DNA of 64,000 nt from Meandrina meandrites (lineage: Eukaryota; Cnidaria; Anthozoa; Scleractinia; Meandrinidae). The position numbers and the translations under genes are program-made. The first letter of the stretch is position 1. Each line of letters starts with the position of its first letter. The stretch covers positions 28,916,439-28,980,438 of the forward strand of contig OY855911.1 of assembly GCA_963693305.1 (NCBI GenBank), read 5' to 3'. Below, one piece after another: positions 1-13,200 of this stretch. The notes under the pieces were generated by a model. It ran no database searches. It worked only from the letters and a program-made list of their open reading frames with translations, and was not told where the DNA came from.

Positions 1-51
1 AGTAACTGCATGAATCTACAAACATGTACAACCACTAGACAAAAAACATAC

Positions 52-3000
52 CAGTTTTTGATTGGCATCATCAACTTGTTTTTGGAGTTCATCAACTTTG
101 TTCTGAAGTATGTGAATCTTACGACGCTCTTCCTCCTAAAAAGCAACACAGTTACCATTCAAGATATGTCTTTCAATAGCTGGTTTTCACCTTTTTTAGC
201 ATGGTACCTTACCATACCAAATGCGTACGTTGTTAGCATACAAGCATGTTATGTAGGTTATTCCGTAAATACCATTACATGAATTAAAGCATGTACAGCA
301 AGGTGTGGCACCAAAAAATTAAAACATTTATACTTTGAGAAGACGGAATCAGGTCACCAACAGAAGATGCAATGATACTGTCCCAATTAGGGTTACAAGA
401 CACGAAAGACAGTCCAAGGTTAATCAATAAATGATCAAAGTTTTTGGTGCCTTCCCTGTTTGTGTCAGCCAGTGTTCTTAACCCATATCATGTACACAAA
501 AAAAGTAAACCACATTGAAGTACAAGTTCAGTTTTCCAATCAAAGCAAAATAATTAATTAGCACAAAATAGCAACAAACCTTGGATGTATGTGCACTTAG
601 AAATTTACACGCATGCTTACAAACTGCTTCATGAGGCACATAAAGGGCCGTTTTATACCATTCATACATACACATGTCCGCCTAACAATCCCTAGGAAAT
701 GCTCCAAGTAAAGGCTCCGTGAAGAAATCCTTCAGAGTCTGTGAAGACTTGAACTCTCCCAGAAACAGTTTCACTTTATACTAGAGGTGACTCGAGGTGG
801 AATGTTCCTATGAGAAGTGCGCTAAATAATTTTTCCATTAGATGAAAGTTCCTAAGCTTTCAGCAATTTCAAAAATTGCGCAGTTCTTGAATGATAGCAG
901 TCTTTTGCAAATGTCAAGTTCGAATGCGAGTCAAGTTCAAGGGTATAAATACTGAGAGAGAGTTAAGACAGTTTATATCCAAATGCTTGAAAAGTCTGAC
1001 TGTTGTTGACAATGTTTTCCTTCTGAACTGATTCATCACTGGAATCTGTGGAAATAATCTGAGTGTTTGCAGAAAAACGACACAAATTCACAAGCAAAGA
1101 AGAGGGTTCTGGACAACAAAATGTACAATAATTTGTGAAGGAAATCCATGACTGTTAAATGTTGGCTGGAACCTCTCTGCACAGAAACAGTTACCATTCC
1201 TGTGGAGGTGAATCATAAGAACACAGAGGCCAATTTGAGGGGAAAAAGTATTTTAGAACTTTTTCGTCACCAGCTAACCCCTACCCCCACATGTTCTGTC
1301 TAGAAACTTCTAGACAAACAATAATTTAAATGCTTTACCTCTTTCATTTGTTGCTCTTCAAGTTGTTCCTGTCGTCGCTTTTCAAACTCTTCAACCATTT
1401 GTTTTTCCATAACTCTCTTTGCCTCTTCTACTCTTTTCATAACTTCAGCATCAATTTCATCTTTCCTTTTTGCAAGTTGTTCCTCCACTCTTTTAGCAAC
1501 AAGTTCTTCAACTCGCTTTTGTGTTTCTTCCTCAATAATCATCTTCTCTTTCTCTGTAGCTCGACTGAAGGGAAAAAGGTCATTATTTACTGTTCCAGTA
1601 GACCAAACAATTGAAATTAAGAACAGCTTTCATTCGTAATCCTCCATACGACATTAAAACATTCAAACATTATAATTAACCTAAATTTTTCTTCAGGAAC
1701 TGAACTGTAACATTCAATTCAAATTTTCAGCAAATGCAAAAGAAAATCAATACTATGCCTGTTTCTTGTGATTTCATAAAACACTTAATCTTTGCTAAAA
1801 TCATACAGTCTGAGAAAGGAATTGAGTAGAGCTTGTTACAGTTATCTTGTTTACTATACAGCTAAAAAATTTTAATAAACAAAATTGGATTGAGAAAATG
1901 CTTGTTGGAAAATCCTTCTGATGGATAACCCAAATCTTAAATAAGGTGGATTTCAAAGAATAATCATCTCTATCTATCAGAACAAAGTGAAAGTTTAAGG
2001 AGAGGAAACACATGTCATTCCATGGGACCATATAGAATTCCCTGCCTAAAACATCACAAAATATTTTCTGCAGAAATCACACAATTTTGGTTCTAAATGT
2101 CACCAGTAATGTATGTACTCTATTTATGGGCATTGTTTTTAATCTGATCATACAGATATAACCTGAAAAAACATCCAGTTAAGATTTTTACAAAGTTGTC
2201 TAAGCCCTTGGGGTATCCCTTTTAAATACAATATTCGCTGTCTGGGAATACCTCTTTGCTAAGCAAATCAAACCCAGACAGATAATATCCCACATTTTGT
2301 TTAGAAATAGTATTTAGATTTACCGTAAAAACTCGTGTATAAGCCGCACTCGTAGATAAGCCGCACCCCAAAATTTCAAGCACGATTTTGAGAAAAAAAA
2401 ATAAAACTGGCCGAAAAATGCCCAGTTGACTGTGGAAAATGCTGGATTATGTGGAAATTTCAACAATCAATAAAGCTAAAGTTGATTCCTTGAGCCTTTC
2501 CGATGTGCAGGATATACCACAAAGGAGGAAACACATAAACGGAAAACACTTCAGTCTTACCCAGAATTTTATATAATAAACATCATTTCTGCCAACTTTG
2601 ACATTTTTTATCTTTTTCTGCCATTCATTGACAGGTATTTCTTCATTCATCACAGTTTTTACATCAAATTTTGCGTGAAGAACGGACATATAGTCGTTGT
2701 GTTCGTGAAAACATTCGTAGCTTAGTAACCAGGCTCAACTAGAATCCAGGCCCATCGCCAAAAGACACATGGAACGCCTGGAGGTTGAAAATTGTTCACG
2801 GACGAAAAGCGGGAGTTTCGTCGCTGTTTTGAGGGAAAAAACTTTTTCAAAATGATCAGTCTCTTTGTTATTTTTGTTTGTGAGGATAGCAAAGAGCTGC
2901 TTTGTCGCTTATATGGAGCAATTTTTCAGTTTTATGTGCAAAAACGCCCAGAGGTTGCGGAGGATGCAGATGTGAGCGATTTACGTGGACCCGCACAGCC

Positions 3001-4066
3001 GCATCCTGTCAGATGCCCTGTTTGCATGCAATGGTCTTGTAGATAAGCCGCACCCACGATTTTGAGCCACAAATTTTGGCAAAAAAGTGCGGCTTATACA
3101 CGAGTTTTTACGGTAAATTATCCCTGTCAGATAATCTATCTGACCCACACAATCATTACAATAGGTTTATTTGCCCATAATGGCTACATGGATGGAATTA
3201 GGCCCATACATTGCACATGTGAATCTCTTAATTTTTACATTTTTATATAGTTATTTTTATCCAAAGCAAAAATTGTGGACATCATTTATAACAATTATTC
3301 TCACAATTTTGAGTGATTGGCATAGTCATGTGATCAACAACTCCAAAGGTGGTGGGGGTGGGGTGTGAGTAGTGGAAACATGTGAAACTACATCACAACA
3401 CTGAAGTACATAAACTGCTTGTTCAAGAAACAAGACCTTACAACAAATCAGTTTTCAGTGTGGGAATCTAACCAAGCAAATGCTACAAACAGAAGACAAG
3501 AACTCGGCCAATTTACAACGCACTATTATAAACAGATGCCAAGGACTAAAACAAGGTCAAACAAAGGAATAATTTATGCAAAAGAATCGAAACAAGTTCG
3601 TTTTAGAAAAAAAAAATCGTTACAGACAATAAAGGACTATAAGAACTAAACGTTAAAGGAACAACACATTTTAAAACAATTCAACACGCGTCAGCATAAA
3701 TTCAACATTTTGAAACTTGCTCTTATGACTTCAAACTTACATTTTTCTCTGTCGTTCCATTTCTTGTAGTCTTTCCTCTTCTTCCTTTCGTTTTGCGCCA
3801 GTGTCTTCATCTTTTCTCTTCACTATCGATCGACCAAATCTATCAACACTGGGAGAACGAGTTCTACTCCTGGAATATCGCTTTTTTCTCCTCGGCGATC
3901 TTGACCGGCGCCGAGGAGAACGATCCCGGCTTCTCTTCGACGAAGATGGCGTGGAGCTTGGCGATCGACTGCGTGTTTTGCGGCGATAACTGCGATCTTT
4001 CTTGTGCTTTCGACGCGGACTTCCACTCTTACTTCTTGAACGCGATCTTGATTCACTTTTGGGCAT
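52..4066 (-). CDS. ARGLU1: ARGLU1 (arginine and glutamate-rich protein 1), 3' end missing
   Basis: Coding exons on the minus strand are 4066-3741, 1564-1339 and 135-52, all with GT-AG borders and agreeing phases; the last ends in a donor (GTATGT), so the gene continues beyond the left edge. The start ATG is at 4066-4064. The first about 85 residues are an SR-type region (SRSRSRSKSGSPRR, RSRSPRRKKRYSRSRTRSP) followed by VDRFGRSIVKRK, like the FGRTVSKR stretch of vertebrate ARGLU1. The second exon gives a charged helix (EEETQKRVEELVAKRVEEQL, RVEEAKRVMEKQMVEEFEKR) that matches the family's Glu/Arg-rich half almost residue for residue. Known role in vertebrates: nuclear speckle protein that modulates splicing and co-activates transcription with Mediator. 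The third exon (EEERRKIHILQNKVDELQKQ) is less conserved. Introns are 1203 and 2176 nt; the larger holds a transposon. Confidence 0.9.
136..1338 (-). other. ARGLU1 intron, no further feature
   Basis: AT-rich sequence with no coding exon or clear repeat that I can support. Open frames in it are short and lack splice-consistent homology. Confidence 0.6.
2328..3118. mobile_element. MITE-like DNA transposon with 32-bp perfect TIRs in an ARGLU1 intron
   Basis: The left end at 2328 begins ATTTACCGTAAAAACTCGTG and the right end, to 3118, is its exact reverse complement over 32 bp (through TATAAGCCGCAC). Inside both ends the motif GATAAGCCGCACCC is repeated (about 2355 and 3040). No transposase is visible, so it is non-autonomous. 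Flanking bases do not give a clear target-site duplication. The superfamily is not assigned. Confidence 0.8.
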
Positions 4067-4644
4067 TATGAAAGACGAAAAATTGTGTTTTAGACGCTGA
4101 CATTAACTGTTGATTCACTCATCCCACAACTTGCGTACTGAACATATATATTCTTCATGCTGCTAAGTCACCTAGCCCCTGCTACAGGACAAGGTCCACC
4201 CCAATGACCCTGGAGCGAAAAGTGATTTTACTGACACCCTGCCACAGGTTTACCATCCTATGTTTTGCGTGGTCACAGCTTCCCAAAAGAATTTTCCAAT
4301 TTTCTTACAGATTGCTATGAATTTTTAGGCTTCCTAAAATCGGTTTTTCACGCCTGTATATTTGTAATCAAATAAAGTAAAAACTATTTTGCACTAATTC
4401 GAGATCGATCAGTTGTTGAGCTGTTCTTATAAACTAGCTAGAATATCATAATACTAGGCCGTAAATTTGCTGATTTGCTATGATCTGAAGTTGCTGAAAA
4501 ATACTGCTTATGCCCTACTCTAGCCTGCGAACGCAAACGTAATACCGGCTTTCGTCTTCGTTCCGAAAGGAACATCCTTGATGATCTAAAAGTTGAAAAC
4601 AACAAAAATTACAACAAAGGGCAACAAACAAGAGATTGCAAACT

Positions 4645-4854
4645 CCCGGGGGGGACTCGCATTCGAAAGGGACGGGGATGATCGTCGACTCGCTTAGGGG
4701 TGTAAATTTCACATTTTGGTCTCGCTTAGGGTGTTCTTGGCAAAATTTCATTATTTTTTAGCCGTCAAGCTCTCGTTTAGGGTTGTGCACGACGAAAAAT
4801 TAAAGGGGTTAAATTTAAAATTTCCGACGAGCATGCCCCCCCCCCCCCCCCCGG
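4645..4854. mobile_element. hAT-like MITE with exact 8-bp target duplication
   Basis: TGCAAACT occurs directly before (4637-4644) and after (4855-4862) the element. Termini are CCCGGGGGGGACTC on the left and a C-run ending in CCGG on the right. The subterminal GACGGGGATGATCG is shared exactly with the MITE at 36151-36523. The 8-bp duplication is typical of hAT elements. It lies upstream of ARGLU1 in the spacer before KMT2. Confidence 0.75.
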
Positions 4855-5377
4855 TGCAAACTTTGGCATCAACGTGAATAAGAAAGTTGTTACTTCAATT
4901 TAGTCCGTGTATTATCTACGTTGATGTAGTTTAAAAACCGTTAAACCGACAACGTACGTTTCGAAGATGGCTGTCTAACAGTTTGGCACGAAGTTGTTTT
5001 TTTTTTTTTATAGAAAGCATCATGGGCAACACACAAATTTCCCTCGGCACTTTCGTTTTTAATATGCGAAATTCAACTGACTAAAGCGACAGATAACAAA
5101 CAGCTCATCGTCGTAATCTTTTGAAAACGATTTGATACATGTTTGCTGTTGTGCAGCTGAAGTTGAGCTCCTGGTCCAAATATTGGTTGATCGTTTTCTC
5201 TCCGGAAGCGTTCGAGGTTTGAGCGATACTGAGTTTGCCAGGCTTGAAATAAGTTTCACTGCCGGGAAAAAAAAGTTGGATTTCAAATCCTTTTTGGAAA
5301 GGCTTTAGCCCATTTTAACACAGTACAGTCATAACCAAGTATACACAGCTAATATTTTTGCTAACAACCCAAGGGAT

Positions 5378-5450
5378 GTCGAGGTGGCCAAGTGGAATCA
5401 TCTCAGAGTCGCGGGTTCGAATCTTCACTTTATTGGGGTTATTCTCAAAT
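5378..5450 (+). repeat. tRNA-like (SINE head) sequence
   Basis: The stretch has an A-box-like TGGCCAAGTGG and a B-box-like GGTTCGAATC at RNA polymerase III promoter spacing. The sequence cannot fold into a full tRNA cloverleaf with an acceptor stem that I can see, so it reads as a tRNA-derived SINE head or tRNA relic. Confidence 0.45.
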
Positions 5451-5993
5451 GGTTTGGGGTCGGATAATTAACTCTCCCCGGATAAAGATTGGAGATTGAG
5501 TCTGCAGCGACTCAAGGAACTACTCTACAGCGGACTTGGGGGTCAGGTGTTACATATCTAAATTCTTCCCCCAGAAATCCCGATTTTTTCCCCAAGTTTT
5601 GTTTGTTTGTATTGCTTGCCTTCAGCTGTTTTTCTTTTCGGGTAGCATCGCTTTCAAACTTTTTTCTCTTTCTTTTTCGCCCCGGTGTATAGGATTAATA
5701 TTTGGGATTTTTTAATTGATGTTTTGTCGGACATTGCAACTATAATTCACCTCACGTCTTCCTTTTCGTTCTTTCTGTGCTCTAGCTAGCTGAAAAATAA
5801 AAGTGCATGTTTTTGAGGAACATCACATCAATTTCACAATATGATGGAGTTCGGAGAATAGGGTACGTCCGCTTTACAACTGTAAGCTCTCAGTCACACG
5901 TTTGCAGATATCTTTACACTGTTCCTATCCTTGACTTGTTGACAGCTTAATCACTAATGGGCCCTTTTTGAGTTAACGGTCACATAGTTTAAG

Positions 5994-6100
5994 AGTCTGA
6001 AGTGTCAGCCGTCCTCTCCTCCTTGCCGCCCAGAGGTGCCTTCTCTCCCGCGCCCCTCCTCTGGGGGGCAAGGAAGAGAGGACGGCTGACACTTCAGACT
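5994..6100. repeat. Foldback (hairpin) element
   Basis: AGTCTGAAGTGTCAGCCGTC at 5994 is mirrored by GACGGCTGACACTTCAGACT ending at 6100. The arms are about 45 bp with a short GC-rich loop. It may be a solo MITE. Confidence 0.8.
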
Positions 6101-9098
6101 ACCAGTTTATTTGTTGCTGTTCTTAGTAGATGTCCAGGCAACGCGCTGGGACATCTAAAACAAAGCGACTTTAACCAGTAATGCTTGACTTTATTCCTTT
6201 GTTTTGAATGCCCTAGTGTGGAGCTTGCCCTTCAGCATGGCAAATTTTGTACCAGTAAAGGGTTCCATTACTGACCGTCTGACATGACGTGACATGACAC
6301 CATCTGGCGCAAATCAAACTTCAAATTCCCTCACCTAGGATTCTCCAATATTGTCGATCGTGTAATTTCTAATATGCTTGCCGGAGATTTACCGGTATAA
6401 TACAACATTTTGACCAATCAGCGAGTGCGTAGTATTTCAGTTATTATTTTGGACATGTGCTTGCACGATCTAAAGCGAAAAGCAAAGGGGTGTTACCGCC
6501 GAACGATTTGTCCACAAAAATCTGATTGAGACTTTTACAAGCAGTCTTCTTGGTATGGCGAACACGAAGCTCGTCCTGGGAATGCGCGAGTGAACTTTAT
6601 AAGTTTGCAAAAACGGAACGAACGTAGCTGATAGAACCAGCTCTTCCCCAGCTTCTTTCTTCCGGCCAGGCTTCTCTAGTCCCCGGAAACTAGCCCAGCT
6701 TGAGTTCTACGACTTCTCGTTTATACGTACATGACGTGCATTGCGTTTTCGGTGTTTCCGCGGCCAGGGACTGGGACTAGCACTACGGACCGCCAGCGAG
6801 TGAAAACCTTTTCCGGCCATAGCCGAGGTGTTTCCTGGTAAACTGGACACAGGTGCTTGCTAACTGCAAAGTGTATTACATGATATCTTCATATAGCTAT
6901 AAATGTAGCGGCAAAGTCTTCACAAAGATTCACCGGAACACAGAATCAAACTCCGAAATCCCTCTCTTCGGGGAAAAAGGATTTGAAGAAACTTAGTCGG
7001 AAATGCCGAAGGCCAAGACTGCGATCAATTCTTCGAATTCCTGAATAACCTCGAAAAGACATTATACAACAATCACACGTGAGCATTGCAAAAATTATTC
7101 AGTCGAAGCAACGCACTAGCCGTATACGGACCCGTAAACACATTGCCCGAATTTCCATTCGAATCTTGACGTAAATGTTGGGACTGTAGTAGGTCTTGTT
7201 TCTTTCGATTTAAGCTCAATTTAAACTGCGTTTAATGTCTCAATGTAAAATTATATAGCTAAAAATAAATCGAACGATCACCCGAACGAGTGAATAACCA
7301 TGGAGATGTCCCTCGGGACGAGTCTCGAGAGAGCGAATGTACGGGGCGGGAGCAGTCAAGTTCGAAAGACAGTCCTTATGAGAGGACAACATTGCCGCGT
7401 ATAGGTTAGGTTGCTACGGCCGCTTAATTCTTTTGAAAAAGAGAACATAGTGTTTTTTTATCAGTGGCTTTTGAATGTCAACTTTTTCTCGGAAAGGCGG
7501 AAATGCTGGGAAGTTGGCGTACGATGTAAGCTGCTTTCCTATTCAAAGCAGGGTTTTGAAGTTGCAGAAGTTGTATTTCGTGTTCTCGAACAAATTCTGA
7601 TTGAGCGAGGGAAGAATCATAGAAAAGGAGGACGGACAGCCAGATTTGCCTGCTTTTTCTGGTCCCTATTACTGTTACTGATGAGATACAGCTCGTCCTC
7701 GTTCAGTTCAGGGTTTTTTGCAAGCCTCTTTTGTTATACATCAAGAAAACAATAACCCGTTTTTACTTGTTTGTAAACATTTTGTTTTTCAACAACATCG
7801 GCTCGAAGTCATACGTGCATCTTGTCTAAATGGACAGTTTCCTTATATCGCTTTGTAGCTACCTGTCTGCTCGAAACAATTTGGGATTTAATACGACCAA
7901 GGGACAGATCGGAGGCTTAGCAAGCGTACAGAATTTTGCATACTTTGTCAAAGAAACAAGACGAGGTCATTAAACTGGTTTCCTGTGCTGTCGATGGAGG
8001 TTACTGGCCGGTGTTGGTATTTTTATGATTTTGTTGAATGCTGAACTAAATCGCGCTCAAACAAAAATCAGAACGACAACACAAACTGGTAAACGGGGAG
8101 AGGGGTGACTTCAGTATTACACGCGTTCTCAACAATTTCTTCCGTATATCATGGATTGAGGACAAAACTGAATTGAAATTATTGAAATGGAATCGAACTA
8201 GCTCAGCTTATAAAGTAATTGCGCAGGCTGTAAAGATCACAGCTATATCTATGGACTTTGTCCGATAGATGTCTACCAGTGCTATAAAGCAATTTCTGCC
8301 ACTGTAAGATCTACGTTCATTGTTACAGACGTCAGGAGAATGCCATTTCTGATTCACACGGTGTCGTGGGCAACGGACGAGTGTTAGACGACTGGGGAAT
8401 CCGGTTCGCGTTGCTGGGGAAACCCCGCGGCAAACACGCTGCGTATAGCAAGAATGTCAAGGAACAAGTTAAGGAAATGATATTGCGTGAAAATGGTTCT
8501 AGAAAGTACTTTCAAACTACGTATCGTAAAAGGATGATTCATTTTGGTGTCAAGAAGTAATGAATGCTATCTGAGATCGATTGCCTTTGGCCACTTGCTA
8601 TGCTTTGGCGCAATGTGGCGCCATATTTTATCGTGCGCACTTCGAGGTCACGCGATAGTCGGCGGGTAAAAGTTTTGAATCCCGATGAAAGCCTTCGTAA
8701 AATCGCTTAGATAACCTTTCCTAGAGGCTTAGAAACTAACACTACCCCTATTAGGCTTGATATACCTTTCAGTTCGTACAAAATTGTCGAAATCGACAAC
8801 GATTCCCGCAAAAACACTCGAAGCCGGACGTGCGCGACATTTGGGGAATACCCATTAGGCCTGGTCACTCAATACACAGAAAGTGAAGTCCGGCAGTTTG
8901 TCTCCAAAGCGCGTTTGAATTTTCCATCTAATTCTCGTCCTGGGCCGTCAGGCAGGCCTCGAAAAAGTGTTGGTTATAATATAAATCGATGCCAAATTTG
9001 TCAAAAAACTGTTTGTTTATTCCGTTTTCTCCCATAATCGTGTGCGGTCGTGGAAGCACGTGTGAAGTGATGTGCACTCATGCGCACAGCGAGGCAAG
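6101..9098. other. Spacer upstream of the KMT2 gene
   Basis: No gene supported. An open frame at 7411-7755 is low-complexity and resembles nothing I recognise. A frame at 8366-8560 (from a GTG) encodes a basic 64-residue stretch (PRGKHAAYSKNVKEQVKEMI) that could be a transposon relic or a small unknown exon; I cannot assign it. The last few hundred bases must contain the KMT2 promoter and 5' UTR; no TATA box is obvious. Confidence 0.5.
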
Positions 9099-10221
9099 AT
9101 GGCGCGAATGAAATATCCTGGAACTAACAAGGCCCGATGTGCGTCCGAGAAAAAGAAGAAATTAAACATGTCCAAACGGATGAAAACGGAGGGGTTAGAG
9201 CAAAACCCAAAGAGTTCAGTGATTAGACCAGTTTTCATCAGCCTTCGAAGATATCGCGAAATATTTGGAGATTCCGATGAAGAGGTGCTTCACGCAGTTT
9301 ACCAAATGCATGCTTATTTCAGTGTTTTGTTTATGCGGGCCATTCAGCTCTTTCAGTAATCGAATTTGATTGCCTTCTTATCTTTTGATTTTCTTGGGTT
9401 GTAGGAAGAAGAATTTTATGGCTTTCGAGCGGAGGATTTGGGTCTCAAGGCGTATCGCTCGTTTTCTGTCAAAGGCTATCTGGATGGCAGCGAAAGAGTG
9501 AGCTATCGAAAAGATGGCGGTCGAGATCGTCAATCACGAAACTCTGTTGGTAATTCGGCTAAAGTAGCCACAGCTGAATCCTCTCAGCGTAAAAGTAACG
9601 CGAAAGAAACGGAAAATAAGCCAGTTGCCACGTCTTCGAGTCCAAATGTCTACGCTAAGCAGTACAGAAAAAGAGATTCGTACGAGAGAAGGTTCGCGCG
9701 ACCTGCAGCGCTCGAGTTCGACAAAGCTTGGCCATCACCGAATGTGAAATCAACAACTCAAGTCAGGGCAAATTTTGTACCACGCGTCCAAAAACCTGTC
9801 CAGCGAGAGGGCAACAATCGTCACTTTCCGATTAACACGTTTGAGGTTAATTTATTTCCTAACAATAAAAGAAAAACTGTCCCTTTGGCGAAACAATTGT
9901 TGGCAAAGGCTAAGGAGGGCCAACGAATTCGGAAGCAGAGAAAGTTGGACGCGGTAAACAACGCTAAAGACAACCAACAAGTGCGATCGCGGTTTGGACG
10001 AGTTGTTAAGAGTAAAAAGCTAGACTACGACGATGTTACATCGCCAAAATATAAAGGCAGGGGAGATGAGACGAAAGCTGGACCATCGAAATATCGAGCA
10101 GCACAGAAAAGGCGCTTGGAAGATGGCGAATTTCCCCCTAACAAAAACCTTCGACTGGCAGAGGTGAAATTGGAAAAAATGGAGTTGCCAGCCGATCAAC
10201 GAGTCTACGTGAATAATCCAG
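9099..10221 (+). other. KMT2 N-terminal region with LEDGF-type motif and conserved basic block
   Basis: The protein starts [11 protein letters not shown], a possible degenerate menin-binding stretch (human has RWRFPARPGT; inference). [14 protein letters not shown] followed by [11 protein letters not shown] matches the human block LRRFRAVFGES...EDEQFLGFGSDEE; EEEFYGF fits the E-x-E-F-x-G-F integrase-binding-domain motif. Further on, [20 protein letters not shown] corresponds to the human IAKQLLQRAKKG segment, followed by an acidic DYDD stretch. Exon 1 to exon 2 joins at 9284/9405. Confidence 0.8.
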
Positions 10222-13200
10222 GTATCTGAATTGTTTATAATAATTGAAGTATTTTGTTTGCTTTAAAGGAGGTGGTTTATTTTCAAAGCAGTATTCTGTA
10301 GTTAATTATTCGAGTATTAGAAGTTGGTAGTGGACACAGAAGACACTATTCACTGCCAGGCCATGACCCTGCCCTCCCCCTAACCGTACCACGAAGTCAT
10401 CAAAATCTAATATTTCTCCATGTCCTATCAATAGGATTCTTAAGCAATCTTGTGATAGGAATAAAAATATCGTCAACTTACAAGTTTGTCTTGATGCAAC
10501 ACCAAATTTGATAAGATGATATTAGCAGTCACCAGGAGAATTTCATATTATTGCAGTTTGGTGCTGAAAGATGGCCATTTGCAAAAAGGCACACCATGCA
10601 AAGGGGAAGCCAAATCCATAATATTTATTTTGGCTGGCTTCTGGTCATAGGGGGCTAGCTTAATTGTTATTAGTTTCCTTCAATATGCCTCAGTCATAAA
10701 AAGACAGTATGTGATCAAACATGAAATATTATGGATTTAATTGATTTTTGAATAAATTATATACTCAACACAGAGTCTCCCCGGGTTACAGTTGATCTGT
10801 GTGGGTGAATAGAATTAAGCGCTATTTTAAGATCACATTTAAAAAGGCTTTAAAAATATGTGCTTTCTTGTGATTGACTTAAATTTATTTATAAAAATTT
10901 TTATAAAATAATATATTTCCTATAATAAACAGCTACACTGTTTACTATAACGATAATTATTTCGATATTACCCTCAAAGCAAATTAATCTTATTACATGT
11001 ATGTCATCATTATAGATTCACAAGTCTTGTCATTTTTATCAACAGTCCTTTAATTTTATAACAAAATAATAAAAAAAGTCTTCGCAGTTAAAAACAAACT
11101 CAGTACTAGCAAAACAAGATTTGAACCAATGGCTTCCCAAAAGTTATGTATTGCTTAAACACTGGGGGCCAGGGGAACGCCACTGACCTGATAGTTGGAC
11201 GCCAGATCGATCAGTCTGGGTTCAAGCACTCGCTGGGGTCTGTGTGTTGTGTTATTAGGCAGAGCATTTATTTTTGCAGCTTTTTCCACCTGGGAGCATA
11301 ATAGTGAAGTGTGCAAGGTCTAAAAATAGAATGCAAATGATTATACCCCACAAGGCTCAGACAACATCAGTGTGTTCTGAGAGAAGTAGAGGAAATGTTG
11401 GCGAAGTTTTTGTTTCCAAGAAAATATGTTTTGGGAACGCCAACTGTTTTGGAAAGTGTTTTAGGAAAATTGTCCACCATTCCAGTTTGTTTGTCTGAGT
11501 CTTGTCTGAGTCATACTGTCAGAGCTGTCATTAAGGGCCGTAACCCGTAACACCTGTTACGGCTGAGCTCACACGACTGTTACGGGTGAAGATGCCTATT
11601 GGTGTTGCATTAGTGCTACATTAAACTTGCATACGTATTGCACTGCTACGGGTGATACCTAAGATGTAACAGCTGCTCAAAAACTTAGTGACAGCACTGA
11701 CTGTCACTCGCGCACTTCGCTATTGGTGAAACTTCTAAGGCAGTAACAAAAATTCTGGGGGGGGGAGGGGGATAACCTATAAGGCAGAAGCACACCACCC
11801 CCACTGGGGAGTAGGAGTACTTCATGCTACAGAAATTGGCATAACGATTTTGGTCACAATTTCCTGAGCGCTGTTTTTAAAGGCCATAAAGTAATATCCC
11901 AGTAAAGAATCAGCTTTCGTTGCCACTTCTTTAGTTGCCTAACCTCTTCTAAGGGTAATTTTCTAAATTGTGTGTTATTAACCAAAACCAAACAAATCAC
12001 TTTGTTTGAATCTGGCCAATCACAAAGGACACAGACAATCCAGTGAACCAATCAAAACTCAAAGGAAATACGCTAGCCGGGCCAGTATGAAGTGCAGGGA
12101 AAATGCATACAAGCGAGTTGTGATGGGTTTTGGTTTTTCTTCTGACTGGTTGAGAAAATGTTGCGAGTATTTTCAAAACCAATCATTAATCACAGTAAAC
12201 TACAATGCACTACCAAAGCAAATGTGAATTATTTTGGACTCTCAAGTGAAAATCACTCTATTTGCATCATACTTATAATGTTAGCTTACTTACAATGTAG
12301 TGTTCATTTTTATTTTATAAATATTTGTCTTTAACAGAGTCCCCCACAGGATTTGACCTCCAGCCTCTTAGTGCAACTGAAATGAAGGTGAGAACAGCTC
12401 TCTACTGTAACATTATTGTTCTTGAAACCTTTTTGTATTTTGAATTCACAGAATGAACTTTTTTCAATATATTTGTCTGTGTTACTGGTATACTTTACAT
12501 TATTTTGCCTTTTTTTCTCAGTCCTCTAAATTTGGATTCATGGACATGTCATCTCAAGGTCCTTCAGTGGATGCGGCACCTCAGTATTGCTCTCTCACTA
12601 GGAAAGTCCGTATCAAAAATGCAAAGAGAATAAAAAATGTCACCAAAACAAGGAATCGTTATCAACAGGCAAAATTCGCTGGTCCTGGACAGAGGCCAAA
12701 AAATAGTAGAACTTACAATTCATCACAAGCTTCACAACTTTATGGAGAAAGGATCAAAGTTAGGAAAAAGGCTAGAGAACTGTCTGCAGTCAAGTGCAGG
12801 AACGAAGACTCACAAGATCAAGCTAGTGATGCCTCATCAATTTCAGAGGTTTCAACTGTAGGTAGTGATGTTTCTAATAGGAAAACACCTAGCTTGGTTA
12901 ACAAATATTTGTTTAAATCAAAGCGATTACAGGAGTTGCAAGAGAAAAAGGACAGTGAAACAACAGCAGATGTGGCGATGGAAGATGAGACTACTTCAGG
13001 TGAAATTAGAAGAAATTCTAAAGATGAGAAGACAGATGGAAGTGAAGTATGTGGAGATTCAGAAAATGAAAGGAGCAGTCTTCCAAGATCAAGAAGGCAG
13101 AGTCTAGAACAACGCGAAAATCATGTAGATGAAGAACACGATTCTAAAAGACCAGCAGCAGTTAAGAAGAAAAGAGTTAGTGCAAAAAAGACTTCTTTAT

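Noticed and set aside
1330..1614. Phe/Leu-rich plus-strand open frame
   Set aside because: It is the antisense shadow of an ARGLU1 exon.
7411..7755. 114-residue open frame
   Set aside because: No recognisable domain, low-complexity end, and no splice or expression support; likely chance.
9072..9098. In-frame extension of KMT2 upstream of 9099 (reads HSCAQRGK)
   Set aside because: It resembles the human MAHSC start, but the codon at 9072 is GTG, not ATG; the ATG at 9099 has a strong context. The ATG at 9070 is in another frame.
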